Shown: positions 35,494 to 44,458, numbered from the stretch's first letter. The stretch: 64,000 nucleotides of DNA from Alteromonas sp. CI.11.F.A3 (GCF_032925565.1 NZ_CP136708.1:2666001-2730000), one strand, 5' to 3'. Notes: a model not told the origin generated them from the sequence alone. A program made the numbers and translations.

Positions 35494-35535
35494 CACTACC
35501 CTCGTCTGCGGTTTCTAACCGTTAATACGAGCATT

Positions 35536-35566
35536 AAAAAGGCTGCGTTTAAAGGCAGCCTTTTTT
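35536..35566. terminator. Intrinsic terminator between CBM48 and etfA
   Basis: AAAAAGGCTGC pairs with GCAGCCTTTTT around an 8-base loop, followed by T residues. It serves the CBM48 gene and, in reverse, the etfBA operon. Confidence 0.92.
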
Positions 35567-35588
35567 GATATTTATAAAAGCATTGTAT

Positions 35589-36515
35589 TTATAGTGTGTT
35601 TTCTAGTTCAGGCAACACATCAAATAAATCGCCAACAAGACCGTAATCCGCTACCTGGAAAATAGGCGCTTCTTCGTCTTTGTTGATAGCAACAATGACT
35701 TTAGAGTCTTTCATACCGGCAAGATGCTGAATGGCACCCGAAATACCTACGGCAATATACAGCTGCGGTGCAACGATTTTACCCGTTTGGCCAACCTGCA
35801 TGTCATTCGGTACGAAGCCCGCATCAACTGCGGCACGAGATGCACCAATAGCAGCACCAAGCTTGTCAGCAATACCTTCAAGTAACTTGAAGTTTTCGCC
35901 GTTTTGCATACCACGACCACCAGAGATAACCACTTCAGCGGCGGTCAACTCAGGGCGCTCAGACTCGGTAAGCTCTTCAGACACAAAGCTAGACTTTTCG
36001 CTTTCTTTAACCACATCGAGTGTCGTTACTTCAGCGCTTCCGCCTGTTGTTGCAGCATCAAAAGAAGCGGCACGTACAGTGATCACCTTTTTGCTATCAG
36101 ACGATTGTACTGTCGCAATAGCGTTACCAGCGTAAATAGGTCTAATAAAGGTATCTTCGCTTTCAACACCAATGATGTCAGAAATTTGAGCAACATCTAA
36201 AAGTGCAGCAACACGAGGCATGAAGTTCTTGCCTGTGGTAGTAGCTGCGGCTAATAAATGGCTGTAATCATCAGCAAGTGATAACACAAGATCAGCGACG
36301 TTTTCGGCAAGCTGGTATTTGTAGACTGCGTTGTCGATAAGCAATACTTTGCTTACACCGTCAATTTGCGCAGCACTGTCAGCAACGGCCTGACAACCTT
36401 CACCCGCTACAAGCACGTGAATATCGCCACCCATTTTCGCTGCAGCATGAACCATTTTTGCAGTTTCTGACTTCAAGCTAGCATTGTCGTGCTCGGCATA
36501 TACAAGAACTGTCAT
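35589..36515 (-). CDS. etfA: Electron transfer flavoprotein alpha subunit
   Basis: A 308-residue subunit that holds FAD and, with EtfB, carries electrons from acyl-CoA dehydrogenases to ETF-quinone oxidoreductase. The C-terminal FAD domain is clear: [39 protein letters not shown], then [29 protein letters not shown] and a closing DLFDVLPEL. Its ATG overlaps the etfB stop by 4 bases (ATGA type), so the subunits are translationally coupled. Its substrate enzymes include the acyl-CoA dehydrogenase at 24.2-26.0 kb. Confidence 0.97.
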   Translation of the reverse strand: MTVLVYAEHDNASLKSETAKMVHAAAKMGGDIHVLVAGEGCQAVADSAAQIDGVSKVLLIDNAVYKYQLAENVADLVLSLADDYSHLLAAATTTGKNFMPRVAALLDVAQISDIIGVESEDTFIRPIYAGNAIATVQSSDSKKVITVRAASFDAATTGGSAEVTTLDVVKESEKSSFVSEELTESERPELTAAEVVISGGRGMQNGENFKLLEGIADKLGAAIGASRAAVDAGFVPNDMQVGQTGKIVAPQLYIAVGISGAIQHLAGMKDSKVIVAINKDEEAPIFQVADYGLVGDLFDVLPELENTL

Positions 36516-37264
36516 GAGATCACCTTTGCTTCATTCTTAAGTTTTTCGACCAACTCAGCAACATCCGCAACTTTCACTCCACCTTCACGTTGAGGTGGCG
36601 GCGTTACTTTGAGAACTTTAACGTTAGATTCAAGTGCCACACCGAAGTCGGCAGCTGATTTAACATCTAGCGGCTTACGTTTCGCTTTCATAATGTTTGG
36701 CAGCGAAGCATAGCGAGGTTCGTTCAAACGTAAATCGGTAGTCACAACAGCTGGCAACGTTAAGGCAACGGTTTGTAAACCGCCATCAACTTCACGGGTA
36801 ACGTTAACGCTTGTTCCGTCTACCGCTACTTCTGATGCAAAGGTGCCTTGAGGCATACCGGTTAATGCAGCAAGCATTTGTCCGGTTTGGTTATTGTCTG
36901 AATCGATACTTTGTTTACCTAAAACCACCAATTGAGGTTGTTCTTCTTCAACAACTTTAGCAAGCAGCTTAGCCACTTGAAGAGAATCTAGGTTTTGGTC
37001 TGTATCAATTTGAATACCGCGGTCGGCGCCTAGTGCTAACGCAGTACGAATTTGTTCTTGGCAGCTTTTATCGCCAATAGAAACCACAACGATTTCAGTC
37101 GCTATTCCCTTTTCTTTTAGTCTTACTGCTTCTTCAACAGCAATTTCACAAAAAGGGTTAATGGCCATTTTAGCGTTAGTAAGGTCAACGCCAGAGTTAT
37201 CGGCCTTCACTCTTACTTTAACGTTATAATCGATCGCGCGTTTGACCGGAACGAGTATTTTCAT
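36512..37264 (-). CDS. etfB: Electron transfer flavoprotein beta subunit
   Basis: A 250-residue ETF beta subunit. It starts [20 protein letters not shown] and contains [18 protein letters not shown], the AMP-binding [17 protein letters not shown] segment and [29 protein letters not shown] (which includes the dehydrogenase-contact loop). It pairs with EtfA encoded directly downstream. ATG at 37264 follows GAGGTAAAT. It is divergent from the ETF-QO gene across a region with two LiuR-like sites. Confidence 0.97.
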   Translation of the reverse strand: MKILVPVKRAIDYNVKVRVKADNSGVDLTNAKMAINPFCEIAVEEAVRLKEKGIATEIVVVSIGDKSCQEQIRTALALGADRGIQIDTDQNLDSLQVAKLLAKVVEEEQPQLVVLGKQSIDSDNNQTGQMLAALTGMPQGTFASEVAVDGTSVNVTREVDGGLQTVALTLPAVVTTDLRLNEPRYASLPNIMKAKRKPLDVKSAADFGVALESNVKVLKVTPPPQREGGVKVADVAELVEKLKNEAKVIS

Positions 37265-37470
37265 ATTTACCTCAATTGTTGAGTTCGTCGGTGTATGTTG
37301 CTATTCCATGCTAATAAGCGGTTAAGGAAACAGCGTTACTTCACCACGCATTCTGAAACTTTAACAATGTGCTTTACGCTAACTTTGCGTTGTGGCGAAG
37401 ACATTTTCAAAAGGCTAGACCCAAAATATCATTAACACCACGTTTACTTGCACAGTATTTATGCTGCTAG

Positions 37471-37486
37471 TTAACGTTAACGTAAA
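37471..37486. promoter_or_regulatory. LiuR-like operator, site 1
   Basis: TTAACGTTAACGTAAA matches the pattern TTnACGTnnACGTnAA recalled for the MerR-family regulator LiuR, which controls branched-chain and fatty-acid catabolism in proteobacteria. It lies in the 365-base gap 37265-37629 between etfB and ETF-QO, with no gene. The consensus is from memory; the palindrome itself is directly visible. Confidence 0.6.
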
Positions 37487-37507
37487 CTCCCTGCAATGTA
37501 CTTACTG

Positions 37508-37523
37508 TTGACGTAAACGTCAA
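37508..37523. promoter_or_regulatory. LiuR-like operator, site 2
   Basis: TTGACGTAAACGTCAA is an almost perfect 16-base palindrome (GTTGACGT and ACGTCAAC around AA when extended by one base), 37 bases centre to centre from site 1. It sits 107 bases before the ETF-QO start. Two sites in one divergent region suggest joint control of etfBA and ETF-QO. Confidence 0.65.
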
Positions 37524-37629
37524 CCTAGATTACCTTTCAGGGCGACAATTAATTTACATGTTTTTGACACATCGCATTATTTGTTTCATCAATAGTGCAC
37601 TATAAAAAACCGAACATAAGGAGCCACCC

Positions 37630-39279
37630 GTGGAACGAGAATCGATGGAGTTTGACGTAGTCATCGTCGGTGCCGGCCCAGCTGGACTATCAACCGCCTG
37701 CAAGCTTATGCAGCTTGCCAATGAAAACAACCAAGAACTCATGGTCTGTGTTGTCGAAAAAGGCTCTGAAGTGGGTGCACATATTCTCTCAGGTGCGGTA
37801 TTTGAGCCTAGAGCAATGAACGAACTTTTTCCAGATTGGAAGGAAAAAGGCGCACCTTTGAACACCCCAGTGACCGAAGATCATATTTATTTATTGAATA
37901 GTGAATCATCATCAAAACGCCTACCAAACGCAATTACCCCTAAAACCATGCATAACGATGGTAACTATATTGTGTCGATGGGTAATGTCTGTCGCTGGTT
38001 AGCTGAACAAGCAGAGCAACTAGGTGTGGAAGTCTTTCCAGGCTTTGCGGCTTCAGAGGTCATTTATAATGACGACGGCAGTGTTGGCGGCGTTTTAACT
38101 GGCGATATGGGCGTTGGCGCTGATGGACAACCAAAAGATGGCTATATGCCGGGCATGGAACTTCGTGCGAAATACACGGTATTTGCAGAAGGTTGCCGTG
38201 GGCATTTAGGTAAAGACCTTATCGAGCACTTTTCGCTTGATAAAGACGCCTCGCCTCAACATTACGCAATAGGCTTTAAAGAAATTTGGGATATTGACCC
38301 TGCTAAGCATCAACCTGGATTAGTAGTGCACAGTGCTGGTTGGCCGCTAAACGACGCAACTGGCGGTAGCTACCTGTACCACGCAGAAGATAATCAGGTA
38401 TTTGTCGGTCTTATTGTTGATTTGAACTACAGCAACCCATACTTGAGCCCGTTTGATGAATTCCAACAATTAAAGCACCACCCTGTATTTAAACAATATT
38501 TGGAAGGCGGGAAGCGTGTTTCTTACGGAGCCCGTGCTATTGCAAAAGGTGGCTTTAATTCTTTGCCTAAAATGACATTCCCGGGTGGCATATTAGTAGG
38601 TTGTGAAGCAGGGACACTTAACTTTGCTAAAATTAAAGGCAACCATACAGCCATGAAATCAGGCATGTTGGCTGCTGAATCTATTATTGAAGCATTAGCG
38701 AAAGATGCCGAGGCACCTGAAAGTGAATTAACTAGCTATACCGATAAATTTAAAAATTCGTGGGTATATGATGAATTATTCCGTTCACGTAATTTCGGAC
38801 CGGCTATTCATAAATTAGGTAATTTCTGGGGTGGCGCATTTAATACCCTAGAGCAGAACTTCTTTAATGGTAATTTGTTTTTCACCATGAAAGACGAACA
38901 TAAAGATTATGCTCAACTTGATTTGGCTGCTGATGCAAAAGAAATTGCCTATCCTAAACCGGATGGCGTTTTAAGTTTTGATAAACTTTCTTCGGTATTT
39001 TTATCAAATACCAATCATGAAGAAGAACAACCTTGTCATTTACAATTAAAAGATGCCTCTATTCCTTTAGAAGTGAACTTCCCTAAATACGCAGAACCTG
39101 CGCAGCGCTATTGTCCTGCCGGCGTTTACGAAATAATTGAAGAGGAAGGGTCTAAACGTTTTCAAATTAATGCGCAAAACTGCGTGCATTGTAAAACCTG
39201 CGATATTAAAGATCCTTCACAAAATATTCGTTGGGTTGTGCCTGAAGGAGCCGGTGGTCCAAATTACCCGAACATGTAA
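37630..39279 (+). CDS. Electron transfer flavoprotein-ubiquinone oxidoreductase
   Basis: A 549-residue membrane-associated flavoprotein with one 4Fe-4S cluster that passes electrons from ETF to ubiquinone. VVIVGAGPAGLSTACKL binds FAD. KGNHTAMKSGMLAAESI and the quinone/membrane region lie in the middle. The C-terminal cluster ligands are CPAGVYE, then NCVHCKTCDI. It ends EGAGGPNYPNM, typical of the family. The start is GTG at 37630 with AAGGAG 7 bases before. It is divergent from etfBA and completes the electron route for acyl-CoA oxidation. Confidence 0.96.
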   Translation: MERESMEFDVVIVGAGPAGLSTACKLMQLANENNQELMVCVVEKGSEVGAHILSGAVFEPRAMNELFPDWKEKGAPLNTPVTEDHIYLLNSESSSKRLPNAITPKTMHNDGNYIVSMGNVCRWLAEQAEQLGVEVFPGFAASEVIYNDDGSVGGVLTGDMGVGADGQPKDGYMPGMELRAKYTVFAEGCRGHLGKDLIEHFSLDKDASPQHYAIGFKEIWDIDPAKHQPGLVVHSAGWPLNDATGGSYLYHAEDNQVFVGLIVDLNYSNPYLSPFDEFQQLKHHPVFKQYLEGGKRVSYGARAIAKGGFNSLPKMTFPGGILVGCEAGTLNFAKIKGNHTAMKSGMLAAESIIEALAKDAEAPESELTSYTDKFKNSWVYDELFRSRNFGPAIHKLGNFWGGAFNTLEQNFFNGNLFFTMKDEHKDYAQLDLAADAKEIAYPKPDGVLSFDKLSSVFLSNTNHEEEQPCHLQLKDASIPLEVNFPKYAEPAQRYCPAGVYEIIEEEGSKRFQINAQNCVHCKTCDIKDPSQNIRWVVPEGAGGPNYPNM

Positions 39280-39305
39280 TTTAAAGCCATTTATCTTAAA
39301 AAATT

Positions 39306-39334
39306 AAAAAGCGGACTCTCTCCGCTTTTTTTTT
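39306..39334 (+). terminator. Intrinsic terminator of the ETF-QO gene
   Basis: AAAAAGCGGA and TCCGCTTTTT pair around CTCTC, followed by a run of nine or more T residues. Confidence 0.93.
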
Positions 39335-39393
39335 GTGCTAAATTTAATTATGATTCGCCCGAAAAATCCACTACGAAACGCTAAGGTTATTAA

Positions 39394-39795
39394 ATGAACG
39401 AATTTTTAGATATTTTAACCCATGGAAGACGTTTACAAGGTGCTGTAAAGGAATTAAGCATTCAAGAGCTAGAAACTGTGCAAGAAAAACTTGCAAACAT
39501 TATTGATAAAAGAAAAGAAAAAGCGCTTGAAGAAGAAAAAGTCGGTCAAGAAAAACGCGCCAAGCTTGAAGAAATTAAAAAACAAATGGAAGAAGCGGGT
39601 TTAAATTTTGAAGACTTACAATCATTAAATGAAGACACCCCTAAAAAGGTAGGTAAAAAGCGTCCAGTTAAATACAAATTAACGGATAGCGAAGGTGTTA
39701 CCCACCCTTGGACAGGTATTGGTCGTATGCCTCGCGTATACAAAGAAGCACTTGAAAGCGGAAAGTCGTTGGAAGACTATTCAGTAAACGCGTAG
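39394..39795 (+). CDS. H-NS histone-like family protein
   Basis: A 133-residue nucleoid protein. Residues about 1-75 form a charged coiled-coil (ELETVQEKLANIIDKRKEKALEEEKVGQEKRAKLEEIKKQMEEAG) for dimer and higher-order assembly. The C-terminus holds the AT-hook-like DNA-binding loop HPWTGIGRMPRVYKEAL, the analogue of TWTGxGRxP. Such proteins silence AT-rich and transferred DNA. ATG at 39394 follows AAGG. It is transcribed alone between terminators. Whether it is the main H-NS or a paralogue cannot be decided from one window. Confidence 0.92.
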   Translation: MNEFLDILTHGRRLQGAVKELSIQELETVQEKLANIIDKRKEKALEEEKVGQEKRAKLEEIKKQMEEAGLNFEDLQSLNEDTPKKVGKKRPVKYKLTDSEGVTHPWTGIGRMPRVYKEALESGKSLEDYSVNA

Positions 39796-39806
39796 TGCTA
39801 GTGCTA
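39793..39806 (+). repeat. Tandem repeat starting at the H-NS gene stop codon
   Basis: TAGTGC-TAGTGC-TA begins exactly at the TAG stop, so a second in-frame TAG follows two codons later. Confidence 0.6.
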
Positions 39807-39813
39807 TAAAGTG

Positions 39814-39843
39814 GGTTAGCAGTGAATTAGTTTACTGCTAACC
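39814..39843 (+). terminator. Hairpin behind the H-NS gene
   Basis: GGTTAGCAGT pairs perfectly with ACTGCTAACC across a 10-base loop. The T run after it is interrupted, so termination strength is uncertain. Confidence 0.55.
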
Positions 39844-39914
39844 ACCCTATCTCTTGTCATTTTTAAATTTCCCCCCACTACTAGTCTTAATTACTATTTT
39901 TAATAGGGTATAAA

Positions 39915-40697
39915 GTGTCTTTGCATTTCAAATTATCTGAAGCCCAGAAAAATTCACCATGGCTAGTGTTAGTTCATGGTTTGTTTGGTAGTGCTGACAA
40001 TTTAGCAGGTGTTAAACGCCATTTTGAAAGCACTTATAATATTATTAGTATAGATTTACCTGATCATGGGCAATCCCCTTGGACTGACGGGTTTTCGTTG
40101 GAAGCCGCAGTAACGGGAATTGTTGAAATACTCGATAACAACCAGGTTGATAAAGCTGCCTTTTTAGGGCATTCCTTAGGCGGTAAAGTGGTAATGCAAT
40201 TTGCGTTATTAAACCCAGACCGTGTTAGCCATTTAATAGTGGCAGATATTGCCCCCGTCAAATATTCACATAGTCATCAAGCGGTGTTCGATGGCCTTAA
40301 AAATGTTCCTCTAGACGCAATAAGTGATAGAAAAGAGGCACAAACCGCCCTTTCTGAATACGTTAAAGAACCTGGTGTACAGCAGTTCTTGCTTAAAAGC
40401 CTATACCAAACTGATAACGATGAGTGGCAATGGCGTTTTAATGTTGATGGATTAATTGAAAGTTATTCACGAATACTTGATTGGCCTCAAAGTAATTTGA
40501 CCTTTGAAGGGATAACCTTGTTTATTAAAGGAGCCGAGTCGGATTACATTAATAATTCTTATAGGAAGGAAATTGCAAAATACTTTCCTGGTGCCAAGGC
40601 ACACATTATTGAGGGTACAGGGCACTGGCTACATGCTGAGAAACCAAGTGTTTTCAATGCAATTGTGGCTCGCACATTAGAAAAGACACCAAGTTAG
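39915..40697 (+). CDS. ybfF: Alpha/beta hydrolase, YbfF-like esterase
   Basis: A 260-residue hydrolase close to enterobacterial YbfF. LVLVHGLFGSADNLAGVKRHF is the oxyanion segment, FLGHSLGGKVVM the nucleophile elbow, VADIAPVKYSHSH follows as in YbfF, and the catalytic His is in EGTGHWLHAEKP. YbfF-type proteins hydrolyse short-chain esters, possibly acyl-CoA; the in-cell substrate is unsettled. The start is GTG at 39915, behind AGGG. It precedes the DUF2788-fldA pair in the same direction. Confidence 0.92.
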   Translation: MSLHFKLSEAQKNSPWLVLVHGLFGSADNLAGVKRHFESTYNIISIDLPDHGQSPWTDGFSLEAAVTGIVEILDNNQVDKAAFLGHSLGGKVVMQFALLNPDRVSHLIVADIAPVKYSHSHQAVFDGLKNVPLDAISDRKEAQTALSEYVKEPGVQQFLLKSLYQTDNDEWQWRFNVDGLIESYSRILDWPQSNLTFEGITLFIKGAESDYINNSYRKEIAKYFPGAKAHIIEGTGHWLHAEKPSVFNAIVARTLEKTPS

Positions 40698-40807
40698 CGC
40701 CATCTAAGATGCGAATGACTATTATTACTTTTTTTTGACCCTTTTTGACTCTGCTAGGCGTATATACTGTGATATAGTTGCGCCAGATTTTTTCCAATAA
40801 AGACACT

Positions 40808-41026
40808 ATGCTTGCAGAAAACTTTGAGCTAATTGAAACCATCATGCTGTACGGCGGTTTATTTATACTATTTGTATTGATGAGCTTTGCGGTACACGAT
40901 GTCCTATCGAAAAATAATGTGCCGTTAATTGGGCGTGTTGTGACCTATGGGGTATTAGGCTTAGGGGCCATTGGTTTCCTAGCAAAGGGAATCATTGAAT
41001 GGTTCTGGCTAAGCACAGGTGTATAG
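40808..41026 (+). CDS. DUF2788 family small membrane protein
   Basis: A 72-residue protein with two hydrophobic helices (TIMLYGGLFILFVLMSFAVHDVL and RVVTYGVLGLGAIGFLAKGII) joined by a short polar loop with KNNVP, matching DUF2788. The open frame extends upstream to a TTG at 40778; ATG at 40808 is the family start. The gene lies 29 bases before fldA, an arrangement common in related bacteria. The function is unknown; the link to flavodoxin is inference. Confidence 0.85.
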   Translation: MLAENFELIETIMLYGGLFILFVLMSFAVHDVLSKNNVPLIGRVVTYGVLGLGAIGFLAKGIIEWFWLSTGV

Positions 41027-41037
41027 TAACTAGTAAC
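41024..41037 (+). repeat. Tandem repeat starting at the DUF2788 stop codon
   Basis: TAGTAAC is repeated twice with no gap. The first copy starts with the TAG stop codon of the DUF2788 gene. Confidence 0.65.
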
Positions 41038-41055
41038 GAATAATAGAGGTTTGAT

Positions 41056-41580
41056 ATGGCAAGCGTTGGCCTGTTTTTCGGAAGTGACACCGGTAATACC
41101 GAACATGTTGCGAAAATGATCCAGAAGGAACTGGGTAAACAGCTAATTGATGTAAAAGACATTGCCAAGAGCAGCAAAGAAGATATAGCAGAGTTTGATT
41201 TGCTTATTTTCGGGATCCCTACTTGGTACTATGGTGAAGCGCAGTGTGACTGGGATGATTTCTTCCCAGAACTAGAAGACATTGATTTTACCGACAAGCT
41301 CGTGGCTATTTTTGGCTGTGGCGATCAGGAAGACTATGCAGAATACTTCCTTGATGCTATGGGTATGGTTCGCGATATCGTTGAAGGCCGTGGCGCCATC
41401 TTAGTAGGACAATGGCCTACCGAGAGTTACGATTTCGAAGCATCTAAAGGTATGGCAGACGACAACCACTTTGTGGGCTTAGGCATTGATGAAGACCGTC
41501 AGCCAGAGCTTACCGAGTCGCGTGTTAAGTCATGGTGTAAGCAAATTCACGACGAACTGTGTTTGTCTGAGTTAGCCTAG
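41056..41580 (+). CDS. fldA: Flavodoxin 1
   Basis: A 174-residue long-chain flavodoxin. GLFFGSDTGNTEHVAKMI is the FMN phosphate loop; IFGIPTWYYGEAQCDWDDFF carries the Trp and the YGE loop, and IFGCGDQEDYAEYFLDAMG the Tyr-containing loop that sandwich the flavin. The 20-residue insertion of long-chain forms is present. It is a low-potential electron carrier that can replace ferredoxin under iron limitation. fur lies 2.4 kb downstream, with the chemotaxis receptor between. In many gammaproteobacteria fldA and fur are adjacent, so here the pair has been interrupted. Confidence 0.97.
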   Translation: MASVGLFFGSDTGNTEHVAKMIQKELGKQLIDVKDIAKSSKEDIAEFDLLIFGIPTWYYGEAQCDWDDFFPELEDIDFTDKLVAIFGCGDQEDYAEYFLDAMGMVRDIVEGRGAILVGQWPTESYDFEASKGMADDNHFVGLGIDEDRQPELTESRVKSWCKQIHDELCLSELA

Positions 41581-41617
41581 CTTTAATAGTTTTTTCAGCT
41601 TCATGCTGATGAGTAAT

Positions 41618-41649
41618 AAAAACGCCGCTTATTTTAGCGGCGTTTTTGT
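41618..41649. terminator. Bidirectional intrinsic terminator
   Basis: AAAAACGCCGCT pairs with AGCGGCGTTTTT around a 6-base loop. It separates convergent fldA and the chemotaxis receptor gene. Confidence 0.94.
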
Positions 41650-41685
41650 TAGCGTTTTTAAATAACTCTTTAATACTTCACAGGA

Positions 41686-43698
41686 CTAAAGCTGAAAACG
41701 TTCTACCGCTCTTCTAAGGCTGTCAGTTTGAGCATCTAGCATCATAGTCGACTCATTGGCTTGACGAGTACTTTGGGCACTAGAATCAGCCAATGTAACA
41801 ATGGTATTCAAGCTTGACGCAACATCTGCAAGCAAAACATCTTGCTGCTGGGTATCTGAAACAATATGCTCATTTATTTGACTTAAACGAGCAATAATTT
41901 CTCGAATACTTTCAACCTGCTGCGACACCTGTTGGGTAATTTCTACCCCTTCCTGGGCTTGTTCTCTGCCCGCATTAATTGCTTTTACCGCTTTCTCGGC
42001 ATCTTTTTGAAGATTGCCAATCATAGACTCAATTTCTTCTGTCGAGTTATGCGTACGGTTTGCCAAGGTGCGCACTTCATCGGCTACCACAGCGAAGCCT
42101 CTGCCTTGCTCTCCTGCCCTGGCAGCTTCAATTGCGGCGTTAAGTGCTAATAAGTTAGTTTGCTCTGCAATGGTTTTAATAACATCCAGAATGCTGCCTA
42201 TGCTGCGTGAATGCCCATCTAAACGATTGATGATGTCAGCGGATGCTTCAGCCTGTCGGGCTTGACTGTCTACCTGACTGCGGTTTTGCGCCACTAACTC
42301 ACTAATTTCTTCACTTTGCGCGGTGACCGTATGCAGCGCTTCCATGGCGTCATTGATTTGGCTTAAATTGCTACGGCTTGTATTTTGAACATCTTGGGTA
42401 TTGGTGGAAATCACCGTTACCTGTTTACGTTGTTCATCCACACCTTGTAAGCTCTTTTCACCTAATGCGACACTTTCTTTAGTAATAGTAATTAAGCGCT
42501 TTTCTTGCTCTAAAATATTCCCTACTAACTCTCGCAAGCTATTAGTTAAGCTATTCACTTTGACAGAAAGCGCCGTAAACTCATCATTCCCTATTTCAGG
42601 CAGCGTGTGGCTTAAATCCCCTTTACTTAATTGGGTTAGGCCTTCATTGATTCTTCCAAGGGGCGTAGAGATACTGCGGGTTGCCAGCACACCTAACGTG
42701 ATAGCTGCAATCAGGCCAATAACTGCCACAACAAAGTTTTTAACTAAGTTGGTTTGCACCGATTCAAGAATAGCATTTTGTCCTTGGATAGATTCAGACT
42801 GCACACTATCAAATAAGGTATTAATGCTGCTTAACGCTAATTGCAACGACGCTAACGCTTCGTCTTTTTTTGTTTGTGCTAAGGCTATTTCAGTTAACTT
42901 CTGTTGTTGCAATGCCACCAAACCGTTGGTGCCATTGACGTTATCAATAACTAAGGCAAATTGTTCATTAAAAGCGGCTACCGTGCCTCCATCATCAATA
43001 TCAAGTGCAAGGCGGTTTATGTAATCTTTATCTACCGTAATATTACTAATTTGATATTTTATATCGTCAATAATATTAGCGGTGTTTTGTGCGTCTACAC
43101 TGGCGGCAAGTTCGCTGAACGAATCAGTGGTGGTAAGCAGCTTATTATCAATATTGGTGCCCGCACCAATTAATGTATCTAAGCTTGGACTGTCTGACTC
43201 TAAATAGGATAAATCTAACATTAAAGCGCTTGCTTCATCTGCCGCGCTCAACACCTCATTTAATTTGTCGCCTAACGCGCTTTCCAACGCCATTCGCTTC
43301 GCTAACGCGGCATACATATCATGACTGTTTGCTACGTAAGCTAAGCTTGCCTCTACTGCTTCTACCGCAATGCTATTGCCCGGCAGAATAATGGTTAAGT
43401 TATCAAGATCATCAACAAACTCATTCGACAAAGATTCGAACTCTTGTTGATTTTCAGACAAAGCGCTAGGCGTATTTTCGTGAAAACCATTTGCGGTAAC
43501 CACAGATAACGCCAGAATCTCGGTTTTCACTTTAAGCATGCTGGTTTGGGCTGGCATTTTGCGTTCAACCACGTCTTCTGCTGAACGCCTAATGTCGTTT
43601 AAACCGAAATAAGAAAGAATACTTGTGAGAAGTAACAAACAACCAAAAAGGCCAAAACCGATTTTTATTTTATTTATAACTGTTAATTGCATTGGCAT
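41686..43698 (-). CDS. Methyl-accepting chemotaxis protein
   Basis: A 670-residue receptor. TM1 is about residues 10-33 and TM2 about 320-341, enclosing a ~285-residue periplasmic domain that is helical and lacks recognisable Cache or PAS motifs. A HAMP domain follows (~342-395), then the cytoplasmic signalling domain with the hairpin tip [35 protein letters not shown]. There is no C-terminal CheR-binding pentapeptide. Ligand unknown. The receptor lies between fldA and fur. ATG at 43698 is followed two codons later by another ATG. Confidence 0.93.
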   Translation of the reverse strand: MPMQLTVINKIKIGFGLFGCLLLLTSILSYFGLNDIRRSAEDVVERKMPAQTSMLKVKTEILALSVVTANGFHENTPSALSENQQEFESLSNEFVDDLDNLTIILPGNSIAVEAVEASLAYVANSHDMYAALAKRMALESALGDKLNEVLSAADEASALMLDLSYLESDSPSLDTLIGAGTNIDNKLLTTTDSFSELAASVDAQNTANIIDDIKYQISNITVDKDYINRLALDIDDGGTVAAFNEQFALVIDNVNGTNGLVALQQQKLTEIALAQTKKDEALASLQLALSSINTLFDSVQSESIQGQNAILESVQTNLVKNFVVAVIGLIAAITLGVLATRSISTPLGRINEGLTQLSKGDLSHTLPEIGNDEFTALSVKVNSLTNSLRELVGNILEQEKRLITITKESVALGEKSLQGVDEQRKQVTVISTNTQDVQNTSRSNLSQINDAMEALHTVTAQSEEISELVAQNRSQVDSQARQAEASADIINRLDGHSRSIGSILDVIKTIAEQTNLLALNAAIEAARAGEQGRGFAVVADEVRTLANRTHNSTEEIESMIGNLQKDAEKAVKAINAGREQAQEGVEITQQVSQQVESIREIIARLSQINEHIVSDTQQQDVLLADVASSLNTIVTLADSSAQSTRQANESTMMLDAQTDSLRRAVERFQL

Positions 43699-43757
43699 AA
43701 TTCAAAGTACGCGATGGAATCTACGTACAAACCTCGTTTTACCATTATTGCAACAAG

Positions 43758-43774
43758 TTTAACAGAATGTTAAA
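43758..43774. promoter_or_regulatory. Perfect 7-3-7 palindrome in the chemotaxis-receptor promoter region
   Basis: TTTAACA-GAA-TGTTAAA lies 60 bases upstream of the chemotaxis receptor ATG, inside the 308-base gap 43699-44006 that it shares with fur. An imperfect second dyad (AAACTG...CAGTTT) lies at 43833-43860. No gene is seen in the gap. The binding protein is unknown. Confidence 0.5.
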
Positions 43775-43941
43775 AATATGCACTTGCAGTTTGGATAGAT
43801 GCTATTAATCATTAGTAATAACTGAGACTTACAAACTGGTCTGTCCTCAGAAGACAGTTTAGTTACCGACAAGCCACTCTTATAAGAATTGCTAATTCGT
43901 TCGAATTTCCATCGTACCGAACAAGAAACAGCAGTTTTACT

Positions 43942-43969
43942 TTTAAATCCTGACGAGTTACCTATAATA
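43942..43969 (+). promoter_or_regulatory. Probable fur promoter
   Basis: TATAAT at 43964-43969 is a full consensus -10, 37 bases before the fur ATG. The best -35 is only TTTTAA, at 16 bases spacing. No recognisable Fur box overlaps it. Confidence 0.4.
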
Positions 43970-44006
43970 GCTCCATTGATAAACATCTCGTTCTCAGTAG
44001 GTTGTA

Positions 44007-44432
44007 ATGGATCAGAATAAAGAACTTAAAAAAGCAGGTTTAAAAGTAACCCTGCCACGTCTCAAGATTTTGCAAATTTTGCAAGAACCACAAAATCAAC
44101 ACATCAGTGCCGAGGACGTGTATAAGATTCTGATCGAACAAGAGGAAGAGATTGGTCTTGCAACAGTATATCGCGTGCTAAACCAATTCGATGATGCGGG
44201 CATATTGAATCGCCATCACTTTGAAGGTGGCAAATCAGTTTTTGAAATAAGCCACAAAGAACATCACGATCACTTGGTATGCCTTAAATGCGGCAAGGTA
44301 ATTGAGTTTGAAGACGATATTATTGAGCAGCGCCAAGATATGATTGCGAAAAAGCATAATATTAAGCTTACCCATCATAGCCTGTATCTATATGGTGAAT
44401 GTACAGATGGCAATTGCGAAGGTAACGACTAG
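44007..44432 (+). CDS. fur: Ferric uptake regulator Fur
   Basis: A 141-residue iron-responsive repressor. The winged helix includes GLKVTLPRLKILQIL and GLATVYRVLNQFDDAGILNRHHFEGGKSVFE. Metal ligands lie in HKEHHDHLVCLKCGKVIEFEDD and the C-terminal HSLYLYGECTDGNC. It binds operators with Fe(II) and blocks iron-uptake genes. ATG at 44007 fits the family N-terminus (MDQNKELKKAG). It is monocistronic with a strong terminator. Confidence 0.97.
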   Translation: MDQNKELKKAGLKVTLPRLKILQILQEPQNQHISAEDVYKILIEQEEEIGLATVYRVLNQFDDAGILNRHHFEGGKSVFEISHKEHHDHLVCLKCGKVIEFEDDIIEQRQDMIAKKHNIKLTHHSLYLYGECTDGNCEGND

Positions 44433-44458
44433 TTACCGCAACGCATTACGAAATAAAG

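Noticed and set aside
35731..36135. A 134-residue plus-strand open frame inside etfA
   Set aside because: Antisense shadow of etfA; composition rich in Ser/Ala/Pro as expected from reading conserved codons backwards.
42401..43024. A 207-residue plus-strand open frame inside the chemotaxis receptor gene
   Set aside because: Antisense of a clear receptor with its HAMP and periplasmic region; Ser/Leu/Thr-rich product without family marks.
43699..44006. A Fur box controlling fur itself
   Set aside because: No GATAATGAT-type hexamer repeats were found in the region.
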